Positions 8,199 through 17,250 of a stretch of DNA of 64,000 nt are shown piece after piece. The notes under the pieces are model-generated. The model made no database searches. It saw nothing but the letters and a program-made list of their open reading frames with translations, and was not told where the DNA came from. A program made the position numbers and the translations under genes. The DNA is from Embleya scabrispora DSM 41855 (GTDB taxonomy: Bacteria; Actinomycetota; Actinomycetes; Streptomycetales; Streptomycetaceae). The stretch lies in NCBI RefSeq assembly GCF_000372745.1, contig NZ_KB889629.1, positions 124,049-188,048 of the forward strand, read 5' to 3'. How positions within the stretch are numbered: position 1 is the stretch's first letter; each line of letters begins with the position of its first letter.

Positions 8199-8594
8199 TC
8201 AGTCGAGTCGGTTCACCATCGACTGCGCCGCGTAGACCAGGTAGTCCCACAGGATGTTCTCCTGCTCGGCGGGCAGCGCGATGTCGTCGACCGCCGCGCG
8301 CATGTGCCGCAGCCACGCGTCCCGGGCCTCCTCGGTCACCTCGAACGGCGAGTGCCGCATCCGCAGCCGAGGGTGCCCGCGCTGCTCGCTGTAGGTGCGC
8401 GGCCCGCCCCAGTACTGCACCAGGAACATCCGCAGGCGGTCCTCGGCTCCGGCGAGGTCCTCCTCGGGATACATCGGGCGCAGCAGGGGATCCTCGCGCA
8501 CGCCCTGGTAGAAGCGGTGCACGAGCTTGACGAACGTCTCCTCGCCGCCCACGGCTTCGTAGAGACTCGGTTCCGGCTCTCGCATCTCGGTCAC
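8199..8594 (-). CDS. glbO: group II truncated haemoglobin (TrHbO)
   Basis: A 131-residue two-over-two haem protein of the GlbO type. The proximal His F8 is His81 in MRHSPF. Distal-pocket residues fit TrHbO: Tyr29 (B10), Tyr42 (CD1) and Trp94 (G8). The conserved [16 protein letters not shown] stretch is typical of actinobacterial GlbO. Members bind O2 and handle reactive oxygen or nitrogen species near the membrane (established for mycobacteria). The GTG at 8594 is preceded by GAGGAT six bases upstream, so it may be leaderless; an internal ATG three codons on is the alternative start. Confidence 0.93.
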   Translation of the reverse strand: MTEMREPEPSLYEAVGGEETFVKLVHRFYQGVREDPLLRPMYPEEDLAGAEDRLRMFLVQYWGGPRTYSEQRGHPRLRMRHSPFEVTEEARDAWLRHMRAAVDDIALPAEQENILWDYLVYAAQSMVNRLD

Positions 8595-8600
8595 CGTCCC

Positions 8601-8606
8601 ATCCTC
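8601..8606 (-). promoter_or_regulatory. -10-like GAGGAT for glbO
   Basis: On the minus strand GAGGAT ends six bases before the GTG start, matching TANNNT at its second and last positions. Confidence 0.35.
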
Positions 8607-8639
8607 CCAGATGGGCCGCCGACCCGGGGATGCTCGGCC

Positions 8640-10154
8640 CTATCGTGCCGGCCGGCCCGCCGACCCGGGAGCGGCTCGGCCCGATTGCTCCGCGGCGCGG
8701 GCGATGCCTTTGCGCATGCCGCCGAAGACGATGCCGTGGAAGGGGAACACGGCCCACCAGTAGGCGTGCCCGAGCAGTCCTCGGGGATGGAACAGCGCAC
8801 GCTGGCGGTAGTGCGTTCGCCCGCCCTCGGACGAGAGGGTGAACTCCAGCCAGGCCAGACCCGGCAGTCGCATCTCCGCACGCAGCCGGAGCAGTTCGCC
8901 GGGCACCACCTCCTCGACCCGCCAGAAGTCGAGCGAGTCGCCGACCCGCAGATGATGCGGGTCACGTCGTCCGCGACGCAGCCCGACGCCGCCCATGATC
9001 CGGTCCAGCGCACCGCGTACCGACCAGGCCAGCGGCCACGAGTGCCAGCCGTTGTCGCCGCCGATGCCCTCGATCACCCGCCACACGGCCGCCTGCGACG
9101 CGGCCGGCTCCGCCTCGCGGACATCCTCGTACAACGAACCGCCGGACCAGTCCGGGTCGGTGGGCAGCGGATCGCTCGGGGCGCCGGGCAGGGCCGCCGA
9201 GGACCAGCGGGTGGCCACGTCCGCGTCCCGGATGCGCTTGAGGGCCAATTCGAGCGCGCGGTCGAAGCCGGTGAGGCCGTCCGGCGGGTCCGGGATCCAG
9301 CGCACGATGTCGTGCTCGTGGCAGACCACCTCGCTGCGCAGCGATTCCACCAGCGGTCGGGCCAGAGCGCCGGGGACGGGGGTGACCAGGCCCACCCAGT
9401 GGCTGGACAACGACGGGGTGAGCATCGGCACCGGCAGTAGCCGGCGCTTGCGCAGGCCCGCCACCGCCGCGTAGCGCTGCATCATCCGCTCGTACGTGAG
9501 CACGTCGGGGCCGCCGATGTCGAAGGCGCGATCAACCTCCGGGGGCAGTGCGACGCAGCCCACCAGGTAGTGCAGCACGTCCCGGACCGCGATCGGCTGG
9601 ATTCGCGAGGAGACCCAGCGCGGCGTGACCATCACCGGCAGCCGCTCGGTCAGATAGCGCAACATCTCGAAGGAGGCCGACCCCGAGCCGATGATCACCG
9701 CGGCGCGCAGTACGGCGGTGGGCACCGGGCAGGCGAGCAGGATCTCGCCGACCTCGGCGCGGGAGCGCAGGTGGGGGGAGGAGTCGCGGGCGGCGGAGCC
9801 GGCGGCCGGACCCAGACCGCCCAGGTAGACCAGCCGGCCGACGCCCGCGTCCTCGGCCGCGGCGGCGAACGTGCGTGCCGTCTCGCGGTCGGTGTCGGCG
9901 AATCGCGGGCCGCTGCCGAGTGCGTGGATCAGGTAGTAGGCGACGTCCACGCCGTCGAGGGCGCGGCGGACCTCGGTCGGGTCGAGCGCGTCGGCGCGGA
10001 CGATTTCGACGCGGTCGGCCCAGGGATGGTCGCGCAGCTTGTCCGGGGTCCGGGCCATGCAGCGCACGCGGTAGCCGGCCGCGAGCAGTTCGGGTACGAG
10101 CCGGCCGCCGAGATAGCCGGTGGCGCCGGTGACCAGACACAGGGGGGAGTCCAC
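8640..10154 (-). CDS. NAD(P)H-binding epimerase-like protein fused to DUF2867
   Basis: A 504-residue two-part protein. Residues 1-300 are an atypical short-chain dehydrogenase/NmrA-like Rossmann domain with the dinucleotide motif GATGYLGG near the N-terminus; the usual YxxxK pair is not obvious. The C-terminal 170 residues match the DUF2867 layout (WRVIEGIGGDNGWHSWPLAW; LRAEMRLPGLAWLEF), a SRPBCC-like fold. Fusions of these two domains are common in actinomycetes; substrate and reaction are unknown. GTG start with a GAGACT element upstream and no clear RBS. It may share a transcript with neighbouring minus-strand genes. Confidence 0.8.
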   Translation of the reverse strand: MDSPLCLVTGATGYLGGRLVPELLAAGYRVRCMARTPDKLRDHPWADRVEIVRADALDPTEVRRALDGVDVAYYLIHALGSGPRFADTDRETARTFAAAAEDAGVGRLVYLGGLGPAAGSAARDSSPHLRSRAEVGEILLACPVPTAVLRAAVIIGSGSASFEMLRYLTERLPVMVTPRWVSSRIQPIAVRDVLHYLVGCVALPPEVDRAFDIGGPDVLTYERMMQRYAAVAGLRKRRLLPVPMLTPSLSSHWVGLVTPVPGALARPLVESLRSEVVCHEHDIVRWIPDPPDGLTGFDRALELALKRIRDADVATRWSSAALPGAPSDPLPTDPDWSGGSLYEDVREAEPAASQAAVWRVIEGIGGDNGWHSWPLAWSVRGALDRIMGGVGLRRGRRDPHHLRVGDSLDFWRVEEVVPGELLRLRAEMRLPGLAWLEFTLSSEGGRTHYRQRALFHPRGLLGHAYWWAVFPFHGIVFGGMRKGIARAAEQSGRAAPGSAGRPAR

Positions 10155-10161
10155 CCGACCC

Positions 10162-10167
10162 AGTCTC
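10162..10167 (-). promoter_or_regulatory. -10-like GAGACT for the epimerase/DUF2867 gene
   Basis: On the minus strand GAGACT ends seven bases before the GTG start; no Shine-Dalgarno sequence is seen. Confidence 0.35.
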
Positions 10168-10271
10168 GGCGACTCACGGGACGGACCCGGTGCGGGCGCG
10201 CCCGGGGGTGACCCATTCGGTCCTGACGCGGACCCTCGAACGACGGCGCTGCCGACGGCGGCTCGGCCTCA

Positions 10272-10309
10272 CCCGAGCCCGGGTCGGGACAGGCCCGACC
10301 CCGCTCGGG
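10272..10309 (-). terminator. hairpin after the MscS gene
   Basis: CCCGAGC (10272-10278) pairs with GCTCGGG (10303-10309), with an inner GGGTCGGG/CCCGACCC stem. It lies about 40 bp beyond the channel gene stop. Confidence 0.5.
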
Positions 10310-10348
10310 CCCCGCCCGCGCCCCGGCGCCCGCCGCCCGGGTCGGCGC

Positions 10349-11386
10349 TCAGGAGGCTCCCGGTGCCCCCGGTGCCTGCGGCATCGGTGGGGTCGGCGGC
10401 GGGTTCACCGGGACCGGGGCGGGCTCGGCCGGTGCCGGTGCGGTCCCCTCGTCGCTCGCCGGCCCCGTCGCGCTCGCGATCGGCTCGCTGATCCGGATGC
10501 CCGCGTCGTCGAACGCGCGCTTGAGGCGGCCGCGCAGCTCGCGTGCCACCGGCAGCTCCTGGCCCGGCATGGTCTTGATCTGCACCTGGAGGACGACCGC
10601 GTCCGGGGTCACCGATTCCATCCCGACCACGGTCGCCGAGCCCCACATCCGCTCGTTCCACGGTTCGACCTCGGCCAGCGCCTCGGCGGTCGAGGAGATC
10701 ACCGCGCGCACCTTGTCCACGTCCTCGTGGTAGCCGACCTGGACGTCCACCTTGGCGGTGCCCCAGCCCTGACTCTTGTTGCCGATCCGCTTGATCTCAC
10801 CGTTGCGGATGTACCAGACGGTGCCGTCCACATCGCGCAGCTTGGTGATCCGCAGGCCCACCTCGACCACCGTGCCGGTCGCGGCGCCCGCGTCGACCAG
10901 GTCGCCCACGCCGTACTGGTCCTCCAGGATCATGAACATCCCGGACAGGAAGTCGGTGACCAGGTTGCGCGCGCCGAAGCCCAGCGCGATGCCGGCGATG
11001 CCCGCGCTGGCCAGCAGCGGTGCGAGGTTGACCTTGAACTCGCCGAGCACCATCAGTCCGGCGATGCCCAGGATCACGAACGACGCGGTGCTGCGCAGCA
11101 CCGAACCGACCGTCTCGGCACGCTGACGGCGCCGTTCGGCGTTCAGCAGGAAGCCGGTCACCGGCCGCCCGCTGCTGTCCGTGCCGCTGTTGGCCATCCG
11201 GCCGACCAATTGGGTGATCAGCTTCCTGGTCACCGCGCGCAGGATGAGCGCGACCAGGATGATCACGAGGATGCGGATCGGCGTCACCACGAGGGCCTCG
11301 CCGTGTCGGTCGAACCAGGACGACACCTTGCCGTCGCTCTCGGCGACGTCGAGTGCCAGCAGGATTCCGGGGACGGGCGCGGACAC
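10349..11386 (-). CDS. MscS-family mechanosensitive ion channel
   Basis: A 345-residue membrane protein. A hydrophobic helix at about 30-52 and another at about 103-120 precede the MscS pore helix region with GIAGIALGFGARNLVTDF. The cytoplasmic beta domain follows (IEDQYGVGD-type segment, then TSKDRDVDGT-like region). The C-terminus is a long Pro/Ala tail, probably disordered. Such channels open under membrane tension to release solutes in hypo-osmotic shock. Minus-strand GTG start with AAAGG upstream. It is monocistronic, between convergent and codirectional neighbours. Confidence 0.9.
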   Translation of the reverse strand: MSAPVPGILLALDVAESDGKVSSWFDRHGEALVVTPIRILVIILVALILRAVTRKLITQLVGRMANSGTDSSGRPVTGFLLNAERRRQRAETVGSVLRSTASFVILGIAGLMVLGEFKVNLAPLLASAGIAGIALGFGARNLVTDFLSGMFMILEDQYGVGDLVDAGAATGTVVEVGLRITKLRDVDGTVWYIRNGEIKRIGNKSQGWGTAKVDVQVGYHEDVDKVRAVISSTAEALAEVEPWNERMWGSATVVGMESVTPDAVVLQVQIKTMPGQELPVARELRGRLKRAFDDAGIRISEPIASATGPASDEGTAPAPAEPAPVPVNPPPTPPMPQAPGAPGAS

Positions 11387-11521
11387 GTACGAGACCTTTC
11401 GGACGACGAGCGGAGGAGCCTCCCCCCGCGACGGGGGATCGGCTCCCCACAGTAGTCACGAGGCCGCGGGGCCTCGTGCGATACCTCTTGTTCGTACCTT
11501 TTGTCGCCTATCACCGCTATC

Positions 11522-13693
11522 TCACCGATCCCCACCTTCACCGTCTGCGCCGGCCTCGCGGCCGAGTACGTCGAGGTCCAGACCGGTCCGGTCGGCCAGG
11601 AAGGACAGGGTGTCCACGCTCAGCTCCACGGTGCGCGAGACCGAGCGGGCCGCGTGGCCGACCTCGGCCTCGGCGCGCAGCAGCACCGGGCGTGCGCTCG
11701 CCGTCGCGTCCTGCAGGGCCGCGCACATCTTGCGCGCGTGCAGCGGGTCCACCCGGCTGTCGCCGTCGAATACGGTGAACAGCACCGCCGGATAGGCCAC
11801 GCCCGCGCGCACGTGGTGATACGGCGAGTAGCCCAGCAGCCAGTCCAGTTCCTCGGCCACCTCGGCGCTGCCGTACTCGTCGGACCACAACCGGCCCAGC
11901 CCGAACCGCTCGTAGCGGACCATGTCCAGGAGCGGCATCGAGCAGGCCACCGCCGTGTACAGCTCCGGCCGCTGGGTGAGTGCGGCGCCCACGAGCAGCC
12001 CGCCGTTGGAGCCGCCGGACGCGGCCAGCCGGTCGGGCGTGCTCCAGCCCCGGGCGATCAGGTGCTCCGCGGCGGCGTGGAAATCCTCGAACACGCGTTG
12101 CTTGTGCCCACGCATGCCCGCACGATGCCACTCCTCTCCTTCTTCCGAGCCGCCGCGCAGGTTCGCGATCGCGTACACGCCGCCGGCCTCCACCCACGCG
12201 AGCACGCCCGCCGAGTAGGCGGGGCCGAGCGCGATGCCGAAGCCGCCGTAGCCGTACAGCACGGTGGGCCTGGGCCGGTCCGGGGCGGCGGTCGGCGCGA
12301 TCACGAACATCCGGACCGTGGTGCCGTCCACCGAGCGATAGGGCTCCTGGCGCACGTGCACGCGCGGCAGCCTCGCGGTGCCGGGCGCCCCGGCCCAGGT
12401 CTCGATCGCGCCGGTGCGCGCGTCGTAGCGCAGCACCGCCGACGGCGCGGTGTAGTCCGACCAGCCGAACCACGCCTCGTGCCCGCCCTCCGGGTGCTCG
12501 GCCAGACCGCCGATCGAACCGGGCGAGCCGCCGGGTGTCACCGGCCGGGCCAGTTCCTCCCCGGAGGTCAGATCGCACACCGTCAACTCGCCCACCGCGT
12601 GCCGGGTCCGGGTGAGCAACAGCGTCGGCCGCGGCGCCTGCGGGCCGTCCAGGATCGCGAACCCGGTGAGTACCGCGTCCGGATCCTCGGGCACCAGGTC
12701 GCGCCAGTCCTCGGGCCCCGGCGCCGCCGGGTCGGCCACGCACAGCCGCCCGCGCGGCGCATCCAGGTCGGTGAACACGTACAGCCGCCCGTCCCGACCC
12801 ACCCGCACGCCGGTGAGTGCGTCCAGGCCCACCGTCACCGGGCGCAGCCGCGGCCGTTCCGGCGCGTCCGCTCGCAGGTCGGCCAGCCACAGGTCGTTGC
12901 GCGGCGCGGTGCCCGCGGACGCGGACACGGTGAGCCAGCGGCCGTCCCGGCTGACTCCGACGCCGAAGTAGGTGGCCGGTTCGCTGCCCGCGCCGAACAC
13001 CTCGACGTCCGCCGCCGGGTCGGCGCCCACTCGGTGCAGGTACACCCGGCGGTGATGTTGTTCCTCGCCCGCGGGCACCGCCTCCGGCGGCAGCCGGCGC
13101 ACCAGGTAGAACGCGTCGCCGCCGGGCAGCCAGGCGATCGAGGTGTCGCGCACCCGCTCGATCGGGCCCTCGATGCGATCGCCGGTGCGCACGTCGAGCA
13201 CGTACAGGCAAGATTCCTCGTCGCCGCCGGTGGAGAGCAGACAGGCGAGCCGATCACCCTCGTCCGAGGGTGTCCACTGGTCCAGCGTGGTGGTGCCGGT
13301 CGGGTCGATCGCGACCGGATCCACCAGCGCGCGCTCGGTCCCGTCCGGCTCGACCACGAACAACACCGCGTGCTCGCGACCGGGGTCGCGGCGAATCAGG
13401 AAGTGCCGGTCGCCGCGCCAGCAGGGCAGCCCGGTCAGGCCGGTGGCGAGCAGCTCGTCCAGCCGCGCGCGCAGCCGATCGCGTCCGGCCAGATGGTCCA
13501 CATGGGCGTGGAACCACTCGTCCTGGGCGGCGGACCAGGCGCGGGTGGCCGGCGCGTCCGAGTCCTCCAGGGCCCGATAGGGGTCCGGGACGGTGCGGCC
13601 GAACAGCACGTCGACCGTGTCGCCACGGGCGGCGGCGGGGGCGCGCGGGGTGTCGTGGGGGGCGTGTTCCGCGGGCTGCACAGAGCGCGTCAT
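11522..13693 (-). CDS. prolyl oligopeptidase (S9A)
   Basis: A 723-residue serine peptidase. An N-terminal propeller (about 70-430) gates an alpha/beta hydrolase domain. The nucleophile Ser sits in ASGGSNGGLL, the catalytic Asp in DSRVDP and the His in EVGHAA near the C-terminus. It cleaves short peptides after proline in the cytoplasm. No signal peptide is seen. The ATG at 13693 is preceded at exactly six bases by TAGGGT, suggesting a leaderless transcript. The upstream HNH gene diverges from it, so the 190-bp gap contains both promoters. Confidence 0.92.
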   Translation of the reverse strand: MTRSVQPAEHAPHDTPRAPAAARGDTVDVLFGRTVPDPYRALEDSDAPATRAWSAAQDEWFHAHVDHLAGRDRLRARLDELLATGLTGLPCWRGDRHFLIRRDPGREHAVLFVVEPDGTERALVDPVAIDPTGTTTLDQWTPSDEGDRLACLLSTGGDEESCLYVLDVRTGDRIEGPIERVRDTSIAWLPGGDAFYLVRRLPPEAVPAGEEQHHRRVYLHRVGADPAADVEVFGAGSEPATYFGVGVSRDGRWLTVSASAGTAPRNDLWLADLRADAPERPRLRPVTVGLDALTGVRVGRDGRLYVFTDLDAPRGRLCVADPAAPGPEDWRDLVPEDPDAVLTGFAILDGPQAPRPTLLLTRTRHAVGELTVCDLTSGEELARPVTPGGSPGSIGGLAEHPEGGHEAWFGWSDYTAPSAVLRYDARTGAIETWAGAPGTARLPRVHVRQEPYRSVDGTTVRMFVIAPTAAPDRPRPTVLYGYGGFGIALGPAYSAGVLAWVEAGGVYAIANLRGGSEEGEEWHRAGMRGHKQRVFEDFHAAAEHLIARGWSTPDRLAASGGSNGGLLVGAALTQRPELYTAVACSMPLLDMVRYERFGLGRLWSDEYGSAEVAEELDWLLGYSPYHHVRAGVAYPAVLFTVFDGDSRVDPLHARKMCAALQDATASARPVLLRAEAEVGHAARSVSRTVELSVDTLSFLADRTGLDLDVLGREAGADGEGGDR

Positions 13694-13699
13694 GGGCGC

Positions 13700-13705
13700 A
13701 CCCTA
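13700..13705 (-). promoter_or_regulatory. -10 element TAGGGT for the prolyl oligopeptidase
   Basis: On the minus strand TAGGGT is followed by six bases and the ATG. No Shine-Dalgarno sequence is present. Confidence 0.5.
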
Positions 13706-13883
13706 GACTCCCGGCCCCATCGGTGCGCACCGTCACCACTCGGCCACGCGGGGCCACCCGTGCAGGTGAACGCTCTGTGACCTTGTCGATTCCTGGTAGC
13801 GCGGGGGGTATGCCGCCATGGACACTGGAGGCCGATCGTCCCCGGCGCGAGCCACGCGCTGTCGGCGTCACAGGGAGGCATAC

Positions 13884-14426
13884 GTGCCGCATTCGCTGGT
13901 CCTCAACGCGTCGTACGAGCCCCTGTGCGTGGTGCCCGTTCGCCGCGCACTGATCCTCGTGCTCAACGACAAGGCAATGTGCCTGGAAGAAACAGGCACC
14001 ATCCTGCACAGCGCCACCATCGAGATTCCCGTACCCAGTGTGATCAGGCTGACCCGTTTCGTCCGTATCCCCTTTCGGGGCCAAGTACCGCTCACCCGTC
14101 GTGCGCTGTTCGCCCGCGACGGAGGGCGTTGTGTCTACTGCGGAAGCGCCGCCACCAGCGTCGACCACGTCGTCCCGCGCAGCCGCGGCGGGCAACACAC
14201 GTGGGACAACGTGGTCTCCGCGTGTCGTCGCTGCAATCACGTCAAGAGCGACCGGTACATCGCCGAGTTGGGCTGGCGAATGCCGCGCCCTCCATCCCAA
14301 CCCACCGGCCTGGCATGGCGGATCCTGGGCACCGGCTTTCGTGATCCGCGCTGGGAGCCATACCTGGCGCCGTACGGTGCACAGGAGGCGGGCTTCGACC
14401 ATTTCGACCAGGTCGCGAGCGCCTAG
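13884..14426 (+). CDS. HNH endonuclease family protein
   Basis: A 180-residue protein with an HNH/McrA-type zinc nuclease core. RCVYCGS supplies the first Cys pair, SVDHVVPRSRGG the DHxxP motif and ACRRCNHVKSDR the second Cys pair and the final Asn/His. The N-terminal half (LVLNASYEPL) is the conserved extension of this actinobacterial family. Biological substrate unknown; it is a chromosomal housekeeping-type gene with no methylase or toxin neighbour. GTG start at 13884 with GGGAGG about 10 bases upstream; the frame is open upstream to 13818 but lacks similar support. Confidence 0.88.
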   Translation: MPHSLVLNASYEPLCVVPVRRALILVLNDKAMCLEETGTILHSATIEIPVPSVIRLTRFVRIPFRGQVPLTRRALFARDGGRCVYCGSAATSVDHVVPRSRGGQHTWDNVVSACRRCNHVKSDRYIAELGWRMPRPPSQPTGLAWRILGTGFRDPRWEPYLAPYGAQEAGFDHFDQVASA

Positions 14427-14444
14427 AAGGCGGCGGATTCCTCC

Positions 14445-14482
14445 GGGGAGCCCGTCGCCGTTTTTGTTTCGACGGGTTCCCC
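14445..14482 (+). terminator. hairpin between HNH and malQ genes
   Basis: A 13-bp stem GGGGAGCCCGTCG (14445-14457) pairs with CGACGGGTTCCCC (14470-14482) with one G-T wobble. The loop is T-rich. It starts 19 bp after the HNH stop. Confidence 0.65.
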
Positions 14483-14568
14483 GAAGCCGCGTCCGGATCC
14501 GACACACCCGCTCGCGTGTCGGTCGGACACGCCGACATCGAGACCGTTCGGGTGCGATGCTCGCGGGC

Positions 14569-16743
14569 ATGGAGGAACCACGCGTATCGCAGTTGTCTCC
14601 CGAATTGGTCCGGCTCGCCTCCGCGTTCGGAGTGGCCACGGAGTATCAGGGGTGGCGCGGCGAGGCCGTGCACGCCGACCCGGCGACGGTGGCAGCGGTG
14701 CTCGGGGCGCTCGGCGTGGACGCGTCGACACCCGAGACCGCCCGGGCCGCGCTCGCCGCGCACGAGGAACTGCGCCGGACCCGGCTGCTGCCGCCGGTGC
14801 TGGTGCTGCGCTCGGGCCGCGCGGCCGGCTTCACCGTCAACGTGCCCGCCGGACATCGGGTCGAGTTGTGGATCGAGCTGGAGGACGGCGGAGTCCGCCG
14901 CGACCTCGGCGCGGGACCCGACCTCGGGCCGCTCGGTGACCCGGTCGGCGCACACCGGATCCCCGCCGATCTGCCGCTGGGTTGGCACACCCTGCACGCC
15001 CGCTGCTCACCCGAACCCGAGGAGTCGCTGGGTTCGGGGGGCGTGCCGAGCGCGGCCGATCAGGGTAGCCGCGCCTCGTGCCCGGTCGCGATCACCCCGG
15101 CGGTGTTGCCCACGCTCGCGGAGCGCGCGTGGGGATACATGATCCAGTTGTATTCACTGCCCTCGCGTCGTTCGTGGGGGATCGGCGACCTGGCCGACCT
15201 GGCCGACCTGGCGGTGTGGTCGGCGCGAACCCAGGGGGCCGGCTTCGTGCTGGTCAACCCGCTGCACGCGGCCTCGCCGGTGCCGCCGGTGGAGGCATCG
15301 CCGTACCTGCCGGTCAGCCGGCGCTTCCCGGACCCGATGTACGTCCGGGTCGAGGCCATCCCGGAGTTCGCCTATCTGACCCCGGTCGAGCGGGCGGTCG
15401 CCGAGGAGTTGCGGGCCGCGGCGGGGGACGGGCACGACGGGGCGGAGCACCTGGACCGGGACGCGGTCCGGGTGGCCAAGCGGGAGGCGCTCGCGCTCGT
15501 CCACAAGGTGCCGCGCAGTCTGGGCCGGGACGCCGACTACCGCGCCTTCGTCGCGCGCGAGGGCCGGTGGCTGACCGACTTCGCCACGTGGTGCGCGCTG
15601 GTCGAGGAGTACGGCCCGTCCTGGCGGAACTGGCCCGCGGAGCTGCACGACCCGGACTCGGCCGAAGTCGCCGCCGAGCGCGAACGGCTCGCCGGCGCAA
15701 TCGACTTCCACCGGTGGACCCAGTGGGTGCTGGCCGACCAGTTGCAGGCCGCGCAGGACGCGGCGAAGCACGCGGGCATGCCGGTGGGCGTCGTGCACGA
15801 CCTCGCGGTCGGTGTGCATCCCGACGGCGCGGACGCGTGGGTGCTCGGCTCGGAGCGCGGCGGCCGGGTGCTCGCGCTCGGCGCCACCGGCGGCGCGCCG
15901 CCGGACGCGATGAACCACATCGGGCAGGACTGGAACCAGCCGCCGTGGCATCCGCTGCGGCTGGCCGAGCAGGGCTACGCGCCGTACCGGGAACTGCTGC
16001 GCGCGGTGTTTCGGCACGCCGGCGCGGTGCGGGTGGACCACGTGCTCGGGCTGTTCCGGTTCTGGTGGGTACCCAAGGGCAACAGCCCCGCCGAAGGCGC
16101 GTACGTGCGCTACGACCACGAGGCGATGGTCGGCATCCTGGCCCTGGAGGCGCACCGCGCGGGTGCGGTGGTGATCGGCGAGGACCTGGGCACGGTGGAA
16201 CCGTGGGTGCGCACCTACCTGGCCGAGCGCGGCATCCTGGGCACGTCCGTGCTGTGGTTCGAACGCGACGACAAGGGCTGCCCGCTGCCGCCCGAGCAGT
16301 GGCGGGCCGGCTCGCTGGCCACGGTGACCACGCACGACCTGCCGCCCACCGCGGCCCGGCTCGCGGGCGAGCACATCGACCTGTGGGAGCGACTGCACCT
16401 GCTGGTGCGGGACGTGGACACCGAACGGGCCGAGGACCTCGCCGACCGCGAGCAGTACCTCGAACTGCTGCGCCTGCGCGGCTACCTGCGACCCGGCGCG
16501 GGCGAGCGGGAGACGGTCGAGGCGCTGCACCGTCTGCTCGCGGCGACGCCGTGCCGCCTGCTCGGCGTATGGCTGCCGGACGGGGTGGGCGATCGTCGCC
16601 CGCAGAACCTGCCGGGCACCTGGGACCAGTACCCGAACTGGTTGCTGCCGGTGGCCGACGACCAGGGGCGGCACGTCTACCTGGAGGACCTGCCGGTCAA
16701 CCCGCGCGCGGTGTCGTTGGCCCGGGCCTTCCGCGGTCGGTAG
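14569..16743 (+). CDS. malQ: 4-alpha-glucanotransferase (amylomaltase)
   Basis: A 724-residue GH77 enzyme that transfers glucan chains between maltodextrins in maltose and glycogen metabolism. The N-terminal 170 residues are the actinobacterial MalQ extension. The catalytic barrel has the nucleophile Asp in VRVDHVLGLFR, the acid/base Glu in VIGEDLG and the transition-state Asp in TTHDLPPTA. The alternative start ATG is at 14557, only four codons upstream; neither has a strong Shine-Dalgarno sequence. A strong hairpin follows its stop. No other maltose genes are adjacent. Confidence 0.93.
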   Translation: MEEPRVSQLSPELVRLASAFGVATEYQGWRGEAVHADPATVAAVLGALGVDASTPETARAALAAHEELRRTRLLPPVLVLRSGRAAGFTVNVPAGHRVELWIELEDGGVRRDLGAGPDLGPLGDPVGAHRIPADLPLGWHTLHARCSPEPEESLGSGGVPSAADQGSRASCPVAITPAVLPTLAERAWGYMIQLYSLPSRRSWGIGDLADLADLAVWSARTQGAGFVLVNPLHAASPVPPVEASPYLPVSRRFPDPMYVRVEAIPEFAYLTPVERAVAEELRAAAGDGHDGAEHLDRDAVRVAKREALALVHKVPRSLGRDADYRAFVAREGRWLTDFATWCALVEEYGPSWRNWPAELHDPDSAEVAAERERLAGAIDFHRWTQWVLADQLQAAQDAAKHAGMPVGVVHDLAVGVHPDGADAWVLGSERGGRVLALGATGGAPPDAMNHIGQDWNQPPWHPLRLAEQGYAPYRELLRAVFRHAGAVRVDHVLGLFRFWWVPKGNSPAEGAYVRYDHEAMVGILALEAHRAGAVVIGEDLGTVEPWVRTYLAERGILGTSVLWFERDDKGCPLPPEQWRAGSLATVTTHDLPPTAARLAGEHIDLWERLHLLVRDVDTERAEDLADREQYLELLRLRGYLRPGAGERETVEALHRLLAATPCRLLGVWLPDGVGDRRPQNLPGTWDQYPNWLLPVADDQGRHVYLEDLPVNPRAVSLARAFRGR

Positions 16744-16770
16744 CGCCGCCTCCGGCGGAGCCGGGACACG

Positions 16771-16812
16771 CCGAAGCCGCCGAGCGGGGTGGGACCCGGT
16801 CGGCGGCTTCGG
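16771..16812. terminator. bidirectional hairpin between malQ and a small membrane gene
   Basis: CCGAAGCCGCCGA (16771-16783) pairs perfectly with TCGGCGGCTTCGG (16800-16812). It sits between two convergent genes, so it can serve both. Confidence 0.75.
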
Positions 16813-16819
16813 GGAAGAG

Positions 16820-17044
16820 TCAGTGCTTTTTCTTGATGATGTCCGGAAGCATCACGAGACCCGCGATGATCACGAAGGCCAGGACCGGGATGCCGACGAA
16901 GACCGCGAGGGTCTCGCCGATACCGATGCCGGGACCCGGGTCGTCGCCGTCGTCGCGGATGTTCGCGAAGGCCGGCGCCGAGATCAGCGACATGAGCGTG
17001 ACAACGGCCGACACGGCCCCGGCGCGAAGTGCATTCCTGTTCAC
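16820..17044 (-). CDS. small secreted or membrane protein of unknown function
   Basis: A 74-residue protein that I do not recognise. It begins with a signal-like hydrophobic segment ending in SAPAFA, has a short acidic linker (DDGDDPGPGIG), then a second hydrophobic helix (ETLAVFVGIPVLAFVIIAGL) and a Lys-rich tail (IIKKKH). The layout is a single-pass or cleaved small membrane protein facing outward. The GTG at 17044 is chosen; the preceding GTG at 17047 is equally possible. It is convergent with malQ and shares a terminator. Confidence 0.65.
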   Translation of the reverse strand: MNRNALRAGAVSAVVTLMSLISAPAFANIRDDGDDPGPGIGIGETLAVFVGIPVLAFVIIAGLVMLPDIIKKKH

Positions 17045-17250
17045 CACGAAACCCACGCTACCGGGCCGGTGGACGAACGCACGCACCGGGTTGACCCTTC
17101 CGTGCGAACGCCTCCCGGCCGGCGGCCCCGGATGTCGACCGGTGGTTTCGAGACCACCCGATGGCCGCGAACGCCGGAGGGGCCGATCGACGGCCCGTCC
17201 GGCGTTCGCGGACAGCCGGGCCGCGGGCCGGCCGATCCCGCGCCGCGGGG

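Noticed and set aside
8640..13693. Long plus-strand frames opposite the epimerase, MscS and prolyl oligopeptidase genes
   Set aside because: They are antisense shadows of GC-rich genes, with Arg/Pro/Gly/Ala-rich translations and no motif.
13884..14426. Restriction-modification or homing system around the HNH gene
   Set aside because: No methylase, intron or intein features are nearby, and the gene is a conserved core-genome member in Streptomyces.
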